Below, one piece after another: positions 1 through 13,000 of a stretch of 64,000 nucleotides of DNA. This DNA is from Haemonchus contortus (Eukaryota; Nematoda; Chromadorea; Rhabditida; Trichostrongylidae): the NCBI GenBank assembly GCA_000469685.2, contig LS997563.1, positions 27,826,897-27,890,896 on the forward strand, written 5' to 3'. The notes under the pieces were generated by a model. It ran no database searches. It was not told the origin of the DNA and saw only the letters and a program-made list of their open reading frames with translations. Every line of letters begins with the position of its first letter. Position 1 is the stretch's first letter. The translations under genes were made by a program, and so were the position numbers.

Positions 1-538
1 AAACGATCGCTGAAAAGTTACTGAGATCGCGTAATGAGTGCGCCACCTTCCAATCTTTCTCGGAGTAGTAAAGTCTAATTTCGCGAATATACGGATGGTT
101 TTTTGAGTATATTCTTGTAGAGGAAATCAAGTAGATCATTTCTAGAAAAAAACCGAACTCGAAAGTCAAATTCTTTTAAGAGAAAAAGAGCCGCGAAAAA
201 ATCCGCATTAATTATGCATCAACCTAATACAATACCGCCACCAGTACCACTACAGCGATTTCGTCAACAGGTACAGTGAGTGGCGAGAGTCCTGGATGAG
301 AATTAAGTGACGGGTGAGCGGATCGATACTACCACTAAAGATATCGTAATATGTAGTTTCGACAAAAAAAGAGTGATTTCAGTAATGTATGGTTGAAAGC
401 CACTGAGAGAGGAGAAAATAATTAGAAAAAACAAAGCCTACAAAGAAACAACAACGGACATGAGTTTACCAGGAACCTACCAAAAGCAATGAAATGTCGG
501 CTCATGAGCATGTCGTCCAGATATGAATTTGCCAATGC
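1..538. other. No gene seen downstream of crn-5
   Basis: The 538 bases after the crn-5 stop codon show no exon with a coding frame bounded by splice sites and no recognisable RNA gene. This is presumably the 3' UTR and flank of crn-5. Confidence 0.5.
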
Positions 539-2211
539 CTATTCCGGCTTGGTGAAAATATCGACACTGAGTTTCCGTTCCATCATTTCTTTGTAAAAGG
601 AAAATATTTGTTGGGCTCCCATTCGTGCCAGATTCAAAGCCGATGCGAACGTATCCATCTTGAATGGGCCAACCGAATCGGAAGCGACCATTTGAGCATT
701 ACCCTGGAACGCAGACAGTTAGGTCTGCAATAGGTACCTAACTTGAGCTGTCTACAACCTGTGAATTTGTAGCGAAGCATGCTACAACATGGGCGCAAAA
801 GAAGTCTACGCAGAGGAAACGGAGGCTGCAATCGATAACTATGTTCAATATGGGCGTTTACTGTTACTTCTTCGATCGTCTACGAAACTTGACGGGAATT
901 GTGAAACATCATGATTACTTGTTCCAAAAGCTGAGGCTTGCACTCGGTATGAGTGACTGTTTGTGTATAATAAATTATTTCTAACACCTACCTCACTCAC
1001 GATATTTACTTGAATAAGGGTAGTATAAACCGAGTATGCTTTGTCATTTCACGAAGTAGTTAGGGTAAATTACAAAAGATCAAATCAACCAACTCCCACA
1101 GTTTTCATAGGCTGAAAGAGCCGTAGCTGCACTAAGTCAAAAACAACTTCCGCACTCAATTTTAAATAGCAGAATTAATCAACCCGACTCACATCTGCTG
1201 TCCTAGTGAAGGCAAAGAGCCAGTTAGCTTCTGCTCTCGCTTGGGTTCTGGCATCTGCATCCAACACCAATTTCCCATCAACTTGACAGACCTCCACGCC
1301 ACAGAAAGGAGCTCTGCAAATAACTTCAACCTGTAGCAACTTAGGAGATCTAGGCATTTTCAAGGTACAAGTCAATTCAAGGAAAGAGCATTTCAAGACT
1401 GTAAGTTTACTTTATTGATATTCCATTATCCAAGACCGCTAATCCTGCAGCCGTAAGGGCAGCTCCTCCTACGCTCCCATCGGCTTGAAGCAGATGTACA
1501 GTCAACTGCAATTACTGTTAATTTGCAGCATCAAAATGAACCATTTCTGAGAAATGACGAAAAATCCTACGGTCAATCCTGTCCTAGGGAACATCGTTAA
1601 ATCCAGCACGGACTCCAGAGTATATTGAATAATGTTGTTGAGCTTCAAACGAGATAAATGAATAACAGACTTCGGCGATCAAGAACTACCGTAGAAACTG
1701 ACTTACCCTATGATATTGACAATCTCCAGTGAGTTGCCGGAAACTTACATCAAGGTGCATTTGTTCATCTTCCCGGCGGGCAACATGAATGTCACCTAGA
1801 ATTTCGCCAGTATAGGCATGGAAAGTGGAATGCAGGAGCCTGAGAGATCCCACCAACACTGCCTATGTGCAGAAACTCTCTCACAATGTATCTTCTCCCC
1901 ATACCACCTTACTGAGCATAATTTCTCTTCACTAATCCACCCGCTCTGAATCTTATTAAAAAAAAAAGATAATCTTAGTTTATCAGTCAACCACACGACC
2001 TTCCTCTAACCACTGTCTTTTTTCTCCCAATGTCATAATCAAATCACAAAACTTTTTTGGAAAGTTCAGGTGAAATTCACTGAAACTGACCTGGACCGGA
2101 GCAGCTCGCCCAAAGCGAAGTTCTTCCTTGAGAGTAGGAACAAGAGCCATCAGCTCGTCGAATATAACCCAACTCACATCGCATTATACGTAATCGGCCA
2201 GTAGAACTCAT
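539..2211 (-). CDS. crn-5: Exosome RNase PH-like subunit (Rrp46/EXOSC5 family), CRN-5
   Basis: Six exons join in phase: 2211-2091, 1795-1707, 1642-1571, 1505-1411, 1313-1193 and 703-539, giving 220 aa. Known for the family: a subunit of the hexameric RNase PH-like ring of the RNA exosome; C. elegans CRN-5 is also a cell-death-related nuclease. Seen here: MSSTGRLRIMRCELG at the start and ADGSCSYSQG follow the EXOSC5 N-terminus; then MFPRTGLTLTVHLLQADGS, FCGVEVCQVDGKLVLD and a C-terminus ending in YKEMMERKLS match successive EXOSC5 blocks. The start was chosen because a TTAG acceptor lies two bases upstream and the homology begins there. It follows exos-10 on the same strand by about 650 bp, and the partner proteins sit in one complex. 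MTR3/EXOSC6 was considered, but the N-terminus and neighbourhood favour Rrp46. Confidence 0.85.
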
Positions 2212-2213
2212 CA

Positions 2214-2226
2214 CTAAAACACTAAT
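2214..2226 (-). promoter_or_regulatory. Probable trans-splice acceptor of crn-5
   Basis: Read on the minus strand, TTAGTGTTTTAG ends two bases before the crn-5 ATG. This is a good nematode 3' splice site with no coding exon upstream of it, as expected where a spliced leader is joined to the mRNA of a downstream operon gene. Confidence 0.55.
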
Positions 2227-2863
2227 CACATCAAATTTTAAAAACCATTTCTTAATCGAGACGTGTAGATTTCGAGAAGATATCGTAATCGGTGAGGCAA
2301 TGAGCAGCGCTGTGTGCCACTACTACACCTCTGTTTCATGAGCTCCCATCCGAGTCTTCAATTCATTTCTTTGCAGCCGTTCGATAGGTATCAGGCTCAT
2401 CCGGAATTCGACTGGACACTCATTGTAGAGTGAGGTTCGTCAGCTTAAGCGCCATCTGCTCTTTACAGACTACTTATACACACAAAAACGCCTGTATTTC
2501 TAAAAAAAGATCTTATCGGGCAGCAAGAACTGATGTCACACAGTAGTCAGAGAAGTAAGCACATTCATACGAGGTTACATTACACGTAAAATTACAGTCG
2601 TGCAAATTGAAAAGTGAAGGAAAAGAAAATGGAGAAAATGTGCTCGGAGAAAGGGCTAAACCTTTAAACAAAATCAACCCTACGTCTGAGGTAAGAAATT
2701 TATCCAATATTTGTCAACAATAACAACATTTTCCAACAATGAGCAACAAAACTGTATCAATCTCATGCAACTACATTATCAATAAATAGAAAAAAATGTA
2801 GCTTTCAGAACATGTTCAGCAAACTAAAGAGTAAAACTAAATCGAATCGATTAAACTAAATGG
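2227..2863. other. Intergenic spacer between exos-10 and crn-5
   Basis: About 640 bases between the exos-10 stop and the crn-5 trans-splice site. I see no coding exon here; the short frames are stop-rich. The size is compatible with a long operon spacer. Confidence 0.5.
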
Positions 2864-5800
2864 TCACTTCTTCGATGACGGTGTATAACCTATACTCATC
2901 GTGCCCATTCTGTGAAGTCCTCCTCGTCCTCGTCGACGGAAATTCTTCTTGTTTTCCACGCGATGTTTTTGATTGAACGGATCGAACGAGTTATCCAACC
3001 CGGACGGTTTTTCGTCTTAATTAAAACAAATAACTATCTTATACATAGCGCCTACAGAAGAACCCATCCATTTCCGCTCTACTCTTAGTTGGGATGCGCC
3101 AGGCTAATGAAAAAGACCCTATACTTCTGAGTGTTGAAGAACCTGATCCTACGGATCTTTTTTAAACGACCTATCGGAGCCCAAAAGACTGGGTAAGACA
3201 GCAGATCATGGGAATAATGGGAAAGACGTGCAAGCAAGAAAAATTATCGGTTAAGCGTTAGCAGTTTCACAACTAAATTCTACTGATCCAATTTCCTCAT
3301 TTAACTTATAAGGTAGGGCAGGTGGGAGAGGGTGGGGGGGGGGGGGGGGGAGGAGGAGGGGGATATGGACTATCTCTCAGAATCAGAGTTCAATATGATT
3401 CTACACAATTATAATCAAGAAACCACGTTAACGAAGAATGGATCTGTTTCCCAGAAACCAAAAAAAGTTGGGAAATTCCCTCGAACTCCCCAACAACCTT
3501 GCAATGAGAGAGAACTCAACGAAACAACTTACTGAAAACAGTTTTGTCGAACTGAGAATAGTCGAATGACTTGACTTCTTCCTCCTCATCATCCCGTTTT
3601 ACCCGTTTCACAGTATAAGAAGGACCTTCTTCCCCCGGTAACTCAGTTGAAATGTCCTTATTATCCATTTTCATGCGATTTGCAGTGCTTGAAGGAACTT
3701 CGCTGGTCTTATTCTCTCCCACTGCGCGCTTCTTGGCAGAAAGATTTCCTTTCTTCTTTCCTTTTTTTGTGCGTTTTTTCTCAGGTGCAAGATTTCCTTC
3801 CTTCGGCAGCTCTGTTGAAATGTCCGCAATTTTTCGAGCCTAAAAATCCGCAGAAATTCAAAGGATGAAGCTTCACTGAATAATACTCAATCCTTCTCCA
3901 TTTAAATACCGAATATAGTAGAATCAGAAATGTTGGCTAATGTTCATTGAGACCTACGATTTTCCTCTTCCGTTTCAGCTCTTTTTTCGTTAATATTTCG
4001 GAATCCGCAAATGACGACTCTGCTCTCGCTGCAAAAGCCTCATCGCTAAGATCGATCACGTCCTCGTTGATACCCTGAAAGTCATCATTTAGGAGTAAAA
4101 AGGAGCCAAATAAATCATAAAAAGCCAAAGAGATACAACTTGGAACGATAAAATTCTTTCTGCTTTGTGATCGGTAGCGTTCTCATAGCTGCTAGATCCC
4201 AAATGATCTCCACTTGAAACATTCAAACTCACCGAAACTGAAGACACTGCAGGCCGTTCCGTTGCAGGGTCATGATGGGTATACATCTTCTGAGCTGTTG
4301 GCAAAGGTGTTGTCTCTCCGTTCTTTTTGGATTTCTCTTCATTCTTGAAAGTTCAGTAATCAAACACGGAGCCACGCAGCCGAAATAACGTCCACTGAGA
4401 GTATTATCCTACCTCTTTCTTTCTCGCTTGATTAACTGCGATCGTATAACACTCATATGGCGTTGGCGTCGCTTGTAATCGCTCCATTATCTGCTTCACT
4501 TTATCGACATTAGCAGCTGGACGCTGAAATAAAAGACAGTGTTGTAAAACAAAGGGAAACTCCCTTACATTGTAAGAAAACCTCCAACCTCATCAACAAC
4601 ACTGAAGGTCTTACAGTCTTCATCGGTCTCCTTTCCCAGTACTGTAGCTGAATCCAAAACTGACAATAGTGTGTGCGTTGCGGAGCGCTCAATAACAGGG
4701 CAGCTCTCCTCCACTTTGGATGACGGGACCAAACTGCCACTTTCTTCGTCAAACTCGGTCTGTGAGAAATCCAAAGGACATCTGAAACGAAAGCAAGTCT
4801 AGGATTGGACCAGTACTCACTAGAAATCGAAAATTAATTATTATGTGATAAGACACACATTATAAAGACGTTCTCTTTTGTGAATTGACCGCTCATATTT
4901 CGCTGTCGAAGCATCTGTTCGTAGGAGTCAATTGTCATTTCGTTTTTGTATTCGATTAGGGGGATGTCTCGACATTTGAATATCATTCTGAACAAAATTT
5001 ATTTTTGTGATTTCAAAGATGAATACTAGCAAACATACTTGTGTAGTTCATGGACGCACTCTCTGACCAATGGAGGGACTGGATTGCAACAAAGAAGAAT
5101 TCCTTGAAGCTCTCGAGGTAAGCTCTAAAAGTGTGTATGAGTGTCACGAGAACTCCCTCTTCTCAAAATCCCAGTTGGGCAAGTTAGATAGAATCCCACC
5201 TCCGCAATGGTAAGCAGCATGTGATTGGGGAGAACGTACTGCACACTTTCATCCTCTTCCCGAGCAACACGATCCCGCCAATGCCAAAGAACACGCATTG
5301 CAGCTTCTTGGCGATTGTTAAGAAGACGACGCTCCAGACCGCGGAAGCCGTCCCGATCGAAACTAGGCTTTTGATATACCTAATGCAAAAAAAACTCATG
5401 AAAGACTTATCGGGAAGTAAAGGAGTATGGTGCAACTAACCCTTGAACAAATGAAAGCGCTTTCAGAGTAGACAACTCGTAACAGGTTCTGCATGGCATC
5501 TCCTTTTTCTAGCAGTTCTTCTCTGAGGCGATCATAGCAGTACAACAGGTAGTGTGTATCACTTCGAGCGTAGTGGATCATATCACTGTCCAAAGGACTG
5601 AAACAACATGCTTCATTGATCGGAATGTTTGTTGCCATACTTGTTGTAAATAACACAGAACGAAACAATTCTCTTATTTATAAGGCAGTAACCTGATGTG
5701 TTGGTTTATTGGTATGTCGGTTTGTGTGTTTATCTGTATGCCTGTCTGTGAAGCTTTATGATTACGATGAAGGTAGTGATATGGAAAACTAGCGATTCTC

Positions 5801-8800
5801 TACCAGCTCTATCCTACATTCCCTTCTTATTAATAAAACGGTAACTGTGTGGGTAGGTTAATGGAGTAGGGTGAGTACTGTGAAGTGGAATGAGTAACGT
5901 GAAATGAAGTGGATACTTCAAAACTGCGATTTTGATCTGTACTGGCATCGTGCTATGTACATAGGTCTATACAAACATTGGAGGTTATTGTATGCTAGAG
6001 CGCAAAGTTAGCCCATGATTGTTCTCAGGAAGGTCTTTTAGCCGAACATATGGAGTTTTTTGCCCTGAGCTTCAGGACGAAGGGAGCACCGGGATGGGTT
6101 AGCCAATAGAAAATCCAACTCATACCTCATCCTAGCTTTTTGCACGAGGTAATCATCTCACCCCCACCCCACAAGGTCGGCTAGTTCGCCTTACCCGCAC
6201 TGTAGTCTCACTGTTGGATTAAAAGCGATATCCCCTCCCCCCAAATACATTTTCTAACTAATTTGTGAAAGTAAAGAGTGAGGCTCGGCGTAAGCCGGGC
6301 ATCCCGTCGGTTCAAAAATAAGAGGCATGCAATCTGAGGTAGGGCCGAACATTTCTGGTCACCATTCGAGTACTTTATGTACTTCTAGATTAACTCCCTT
6401 TCCAAGAAGATCAATGAGGGAAAAGGGAGCTCAAACGGTTGTTAATTCTTCTTGGATGCAATCGGAAAATCAATACATAACAAAAACACAATCAAAGGCT
6501 TAATTGGCACAGTCACAATCCAAACCACAAACGAGCTTCGACGCTTTTGGTCACTGCCCAACATGATGTCAAGTTGTCAAAAATATCACGTCATCTACTT
6601 ACCGTTCTCTCCAGTCGGCCAGCTGGTATTTCTTATTCAACGTTACATCACAGTAATGTTGAACTAGATAACGCAAATTGAATTTCTGCATTTCAAGCCG
6701 TCGCATTGCTCTTCCGGTATCGAACATGTTTACCACATAAATTCCAAAATCTCTTTGTAACCACTCGATATCGTGCTCTCCTCCATGGAATACCTACAAG
6801 CATTATTATTTCTAGGATACAACATCAAGAATGAAGAATAGCGATGAAATCACCTTCAGAATTTCAGGATTAGTGAAAGGATCGTTGAGAATGTGTAATT
6901 CGTTCCATAAAGGAAACGGATCGATGATGTAGTCTTCAGATCTTGTGGAGATTTGAATGAGGCAGGTTATTCCAAGATAACTGCGGAAATCGTGATGCTG
7001 CAATCAGATAGTATTTACTGTTAGCAGACAACGTGCGAGATCAAATGTACCTCCAAATCTACAGCAAACTCTCGACAACTGTTCAAAACATCTCTCAACC
7101 GTTCCAGATCCTCCTTTGTTTTGATCATTGTCAAAGAGGTTCCATCGATGTCTGATGATGCCTGTGTAACAGCATGCTCTGATTTAAAAAAAAAAGACCT
7201 ATTGCCAGAGAGGTGAATGAAAAAAGTAAATAAAGTAAAATAAAAAAAACAAAAAAATAAAAACTATACGTAATAAATAAATAAAATAAAGTAATAAAAT
7301 AAAATAAATAGAGAGGTGAATGGTAGAATATTGAAGGAGTCACAGTCTCTCTTTTTGAGGTGTCATATTACATCAAGAAAATAAACACAATATCATCACT
7401 CGAAGAGAGCCTACACAATTAGCAAAAATCCGACTTGAGAAACAGCACGAAGGCAATGAAAAATTATTAGTTCGAAAACCTGATTTTTTTTTACAAAAAA
7501 AAACTTACTATAGGTTCCTTAGATTCCATCTGACTACTGGGTACCACAAAATTTTGTATTTCCAGCTGATACGGATGCGGAACATCCGCTTCGTAATTTA
7601 ATGACGGATCACTGTAAAGTAGAAAGGTGAAAGAAGTTGGTATTTCAAGATAAGGGAGCAAAAAATCGTACCTCTGATTTTCGATATTGGCAGAGTGCTC
7701 ATCGATAATGACCATTCCAGAAGTCTCCTTTCTCGGTAAAGCATTGTGCTTGATTTTTAGCTTTGGAACGAACGGATTGGTTGAATTATCGATGGATGAT
7801 TCGAATCCATATTCCTTTTGAGGTTTCACCTTCACGTTCTGAAAAATCCGCAAATGAGCAGAAAAATATTCTGATGGCGAGAATGCCACAGTGAAGAAAC
7901 CATATCCACATACCGCTACTTTCGCGGCTTTGAGCTCTTCATAAGCCAATCGCAACTGTTCCGCAAGAACAGAGCCAGGATCGGAAGCGTGTATTCGCTC
8001 TTGAAACCTTGCCTCGGCTTCAGCTTCTGGAAGCCGATAATTTCAAAGTCAAACATCATGGTTTGAAGGGAAGCACTACTTTTTCGTTTAGTAGATTCTG
8101 CTCCAATTATGGTCTTGGGCACTTCGACATCATCGCGGCCGCCACGATCTAACTCGTCCATAACGATTCCCTATACAAAAGTTGGACAATAGAGGACAAA
8201 TGCATAGGTCATTTATGGCAAATTAGTACACACCGCTCTCTCCACTACGTGATCGTCAACCATGACAATACGTTCCAGATATTCCTCAACTTCACAGTTC
8301 AGTTTAGGCATTCTTGTTGGACAACCGGTATTGCGCATAAGACTTGTTAGCCTTAATTACGGAAATCTAGAGGAGATAATTTCCGAAAAGGTATGTCTTT
8401 ATAAAGCTTCTCACATCAGACGTATTCTGGTTTCTTGCTGCTCCATGAAAGCGGTGAAAGCGCTGAATGAGTTACATAGCTCGAACTCATCGCCACGTCT
8501 TGGAAGATCCGTCGCAGCACGTACAAGAAGCGCAGCCTTGTGCATGACGTCCTGGTTAGAGAGAAATATTTTTCTACAAAATTAACCAAGTACGAAGTGC
8601 CGAAGTTGTGACGCGAGTGAAGTCGCAAACTATCTAGTCCATCATAATAATGGTGTCTTCGTGTGATCATGAAGACACCATTATTATGATAGATCTCCTA
8701 TAGTTCAATAGTCAAAAAGACTTTCGAAAAATAACGCTTTTTCAATGGCCGCTTCTGAAGAAGCAAACAGAACACCCGCATAAAGCTATCAAGCGTGACA

Positions 8801-9187
8801 GCACTTCAGCACAGCAACAGACAACAAAAACTTCAAAAACGCGAATTGGAATCAAGAGAAAAATCGGCAAAGATTTAAAAATAATGAGAAAAAATGGCCA
8901 ACGTTCATTATGACAGTTATAAACAAGAAAGGGAAACGATGTGTGTTACATATGAGAAATCTAAGAAAAAACATAAAAAAGCGCAACTCGCAGCGGATCG
9001 TGCACCCAATTACCAGGCATACAGAAAAATTGGATCAAGAATTAAAAAAACATATTTAAAGTTCTAATAATGAGAAAAACTGATTCACCTTGACTATTTC
9101 TTGGGTCTTCTCTAAGTGTGAATCCTCAGCGCAATTACCATCTGTGCTTGAATTTGGTTCAGCACTTGTTTGATGGTCGTCCGCCAT
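2864..9187 (-). CDS. exos-10: Exosome 3'-5' exonuclease Rrp6/EXOSC10
   Basis: Twenty exons join without a phase conflict to 966 aa: 9187-9089, 8551-8415, 8342-8234, 8170-8080, 8026-7914, 7838-7672, 7611-7509, 7161-7051, 6997-6854, 6793-6603, 5597-5441, 5379-5200, 5124-5039, 4987-4859, 4781-4589, 4523-4413, 4343-4140, 4074-3958, 3839-3533, 3015-2864. Known role: distributive DEDD-Y nuclease of the nuclear exosome, processing rRNA, snRNA and snoRNA. Seen: an N-terminal PMC2NT-like region (about 33-145); exonuclease motif I FAVDLE with D308 and E310, motif II HDIEWL with D366, and motif III YARSD with Y431 and D435, so all catalytic residues are present; an HRDC domain (about 480-565, ending ILLCCNPVPPLVRE); and a long basic, lysine-rich tail with DYSQFD as in human EXOSC10. 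The human protein is about 885 aa. DISTELP occurs twice in exon 19, an internal duplication. Intron 1 carries a perfect hairpin and intron 19 a G-run. Confidence 0.95.
3325..3361 (+). repeat. Poly-G tract in exos-10 intron 19
   Basis: An uninterrupted run of about 17 G followed by GGAGGAGGAGGGGG lies in the last intron of exos-10. On the transcribed pre-mRNA this is a C-run; the plus strand could form a G-quadruplex. Run length in such tracts is often misassembled. Confidence 0.8.
7197..7318. repeat. AT-rich simple-sequence stretch in exos-10 intron 7
   Basis: A low-complexity run built from AAATAAA/AAAGTAA-type units in the intron between exons 7 and 8. It explains the hydrophobic-looking ORF on the other reading. 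No function is inferred. Confidence 0.6.
8641..8690. repeat. Perfect 20-bp hairpin in exos-10 intron 1
   Basis: ATCATAATAATGGTGTCTTC (8641-8660) is followed by a 10-base loop and its exact reverse complement (8671-8690). The structure lies wholly inside intron 1. It could be a small foldback transposon remnant or a structured intron RNA. Confidence 0.9.
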
Positions 9188-9193
9188 GCTACG

Positions 9194-9206
9194 CTAAACA
9201 GTAAGG
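9194..9206 (-). promoter_or_regulatory. Probable trans-splice acceptor of exos-10
   Basis: On the minus strand CTTACTGTTTAG ends six bases before the exos-10 ATG, with no upstream coding exon needed. This is the expected site for spliced-leader addition to an internal operon gene. Confidence 0.55.
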
Positions 9207-10030
9207 TACCTAATTTTCATCATCCAATGAAAACGACTAAGATACTGTCCGACTGATACCGTACAAAATGACAACAGTTATACAGAAAAGAGCAATAATT
9301 TATCGACTAGAGAAGAAAACCAAAACCAGTGGGACGAGGACGCGAAAAAAAACGAACAATGCAAATATCATAACAAAATTGCAAAGAAAAATTGTACTTA
9401 ACACCGTAAAATCAATCCCAAAATAGCTGATTTCCCGAATCATCTTCACACAGAATACGGTTCACTTCACCCTCAGAGTAAAAAAATGATTACGGCCGAG
9501 CACAATCATGTTTTCTAGCCGGTGGCTAATACGGTGATGAGAATGACGGAAGCGACCGTGGGACTGGGAATGAAAGAGGTAAACGAAGAACATGCGCATA
9601 AATTACAAACCAACACGCTACTCAGCTTAACAACCGAACCACCGGTAGTATGCCGAAGAGGAAAAAAACGAATCAGGATATATGCGTAGAACTGCCATGT
9701 CTATGAAACAGGCAATTCCCCAAGAGTGTTACGATAATCGAGATTTAAAGCGAAAGAGCTTGATATTAGTGTGAATATGACAATAAATAAGGGTGATCAC
9801 CAAGAACTCCTACCACTTTGCCCTACCTACAACCGACACTAGTACAACGCGTCCGTCAGATGTCTCAAAATTAGAATATGAAAAAAAAACAGAGATCTAA
9901 CGCACTAACGCTTTGACCTATAATCAAAATGAAATATGAAACAATTAGATGCAAGAGTTTCACAAAAATAAGCTATCAACTAGAGCTTCTAATTCACAGA
10001 GTAGACAATTTACTCCTTGCGCTAAAGGGC
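9207..10030. other. Intergenic spacer between ALG9 and exos-10
   Basis: About 820 bases without a supported exon on either strand. Short frames here have no splice-site support. It separates two genes read in the same direction. Confidence 0.5.
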
Positions 10031-13000
10031 TCACGTCCTAACAGTTGGAGGAATTCGTTGATAAAGTGTATAGTTTGCGAACGTCGTTTTTATAGCAGAA
10101 ACTCGCGGAATGTAGAAGGCACGGTAAAACCAATGCGACTCTGATGCTATTAAGAATGGGTGTGAGTATAAACGTTGAAAGGTGTCGCTCTGAAAACCCT
10201 AGACATTGAAAAAACCGCTGATGATGAAAAATGCACAGGTAAAATGACGGCAACTTACCATTGCACCATAATTAGGCTCGTATGCAGTCGTTTGGCGAGG
10301 TGTCTCCAAGTCGACAACATAGTCACAGGTATCCAGCGGAACATACCTAAATCATACTTCTCCGAAAATTCCGATCAATCCATCAACCTATAGTCAGTCC
10401 ATCACTCATTGTTCTTTTTGAAGCATTGATGTAAAAAAAAAAGTCGTTAAAAAAAGAAAAATATGCGACAACAGACCTGGACGGCTCTTCTAGGTTCAAA
10501 TCATTCATTTCGGTTGGAATACGTCGTGTAATAGAAGGCAATCGCCCTTGTGGATAATACTTTGGTAAAAGACCCGAAAACTCGCTTTTCAAGAAATGAA
10601 GATGAACTCCTGAAAGAAAGCTTTATCAAGTGATTGGTTTCCAGATATTCCATCAAAAGTAAGAGATAACGAGCACGAGAGAGCTTGAATATAGGGAAGT
10701 GGAACGTACCACGCTTCCGTGATCGCGAATCAACAGCCATCTGGGGAAGGAAAAATGATGAAGGAAATCTGTACCATTCTTTTCCAACACATACGCGCAG
10801 TGGATCCTAAATTGGAGCACGTCGTGGATGTGAAAAAATGCTTACAAAACGAAACGTACCCCTCGTTTCGAAAAATCCAGCTGATTTTGATGGTCTATGA
10901 AGTGTTCATTTAGACTTTTATAAACCTGAATATGAAGAGTATGTCACCAGCGAGATCATATAGTTAAACTCCTAAGCTATTACCTCAATATGAGCGCTGA
11001 AGTTCCTGTGGAGAGCATAAGTCCGTGACAACGAAGCAATAACAAAACACAACACAACCAACCAGGAAAGTATAGAAGAAGAAGAGGGGAAAAAGCGGGA
11101 TAATAACCTAAAGCAGCTTACATGATTCTAAGTGGCAGAAGCAAAATTTCGACCAAGCCTACCGTTCCGCAGAATCCAAAGTTATTGCAGCGAAGAGAGC
11201 TATCAATGGGTAAATTGGGAACAGGAATCTTTCTTCTTTGTGTGGTTGACTGAAGAATATCATACACCAGACCGAAAGCGATGCAAATAGCAAGAAAACG
11301 GACGAGTAGTGCCGCCAGTACGAAGGATGGACTGCTGAACTAACGAATGATAATAACCGAAGCAAAAAACCAAATCAAAAATCGTTCCCTGTAACTCACG
11401 AATTCCCCATTTTTTATGCTCCACAGATGGCTTCCACGAATAGACGTAATTCAAAGCCGATAAAGGAATCGCAAAAGGAACCATCAATGCTGCTATATTC
11501 CAATTTAGGACTAGGTTTTTCAGATAATACGATAAAGGCTCAACACCATAAAGATCTGGACCGTGCTCCGAGAACACATTGTAGAGAACGATGTTGAGTG
11601 GAGCCTGAGATTGGGGACATCAATAAATGTTTAAATTGAGGCATCACAGAACAAACTGATAAAAAATTACCAGGACGCGTTTTCCATAGTAATAAGAATC
11701 AACACTTAGAAGAGAAGCACAAACGACAAGACCGGAGATAGCAGCGTAATGAAAGAACATCTTTGGGCTAAATATTTCCGAATGAAAATATAGCAGACGG
11801 CTGTTATTTTGAAGTAGAAGTTAGAAAACGAAAATTGAAACATAAAATGCCTACTTTGGTCGCAGAATCAGCATATCAACAACAATCGGAAGGCCCAGAA
11901 CGGCAGCGAAAGGCCAACCAACCAGGGCCGAGACAGCCGTACAAAAAGTTGCGTAGAACCTGTGTAGATCAACCTTCGATCAAATAAAAGGCAAAAAACA
12001 AAAAGACCTGAGAACAAAGCCCACCACTTTTCGTTCAAGAACGCTGCCATAGCGTACATGTTCATAGCCATGGCGAAGGAAGAGGGCAAAAAGGCAGCAC
12101 TGCAATGAAGAATATTGAAAAGCTATTACTCACCAGAGCATGCGGCATGGTACTCTCGATCTGTTCAACTTTCACATACCTTGAAATGAACATACCCGTA
12201 GATAGCATTGAGAAAATTACAAAAAACCGTCCAATACTGATACTCCAACTGCAAAATCAAAATAAAAAACACCTCGAGACAAGTTAACAAACTCGAATTT
12301 CTTGAGCGTTGTGAACTTGCGAACTCACCGTTTACAGACTGCGTTGTAGAGTGCAAACTCAGCCATAAGAGTGAATATGCCAATGAAACAACGTAACGTA
12401 ACAAATAAAGCAATCTTCGAATAAGGCAATATATGATACAGAATATTCGCAGGAATGTAGTGAAGGTATATGTAGAAATAAGACCTAATAATGCATTAAT
12501 AAGAATGAGAACGAGATGACAGAAAAAACTGATCACCTGATGGCATAGACAGGGGAATATTCCCATGTTTGAAGCCCCTTCCCAAATAAGAGTAGATGTA
12601 GTGGTTCCCAGTAATTGTACACCTAAAATACGACTGCTTATGAATAAATCAATCAAAAACTGAAAAGAAAAAAAGTGAACCTCATCACAATCGCTTATAT
12701 TGCTCCATAGGGCTGCAGAAAGTCTCAACGAAAACAGCAACTAAAAATAGCTTGATTACAAATTCGAAATATCAAAATAGATACTGAATGATGAAATACT
12801 CATTGAAAACATTAACAAAAGAGCAATCTGAGAGTGCTGACCTTGAGCACTGCATTTCCGCTTGGCCGCCAATCAAAATCCATATCCTCACGTGAGACGA
12901 AGAGCTTACCGTGAATATCACTCAGAGATGGTGACGGAAATTTCGTGGTATCGCTTGATCTGGAAGGGTCTTTGATAAACTACTTTTGAATTGTTAGTCT

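Noticed and set aside
539..2211. Assignment of this gene to EXOSC6/MTR3
   Set aside because: The middle blocks resemble several RNase PH-like subunits, but the N-terminal exon and the position beside exos-10 fit Rrp46/CRN-5 better.
5239..5435. Plus and minus frames within exos-10 exon 12, such as YIKSLVSIGTASAVW
   Set aside because: The real frame here is VYQKPSFDRDGFRGLERRLL, the HRDC domain of EXOSC10; the others are shadows.
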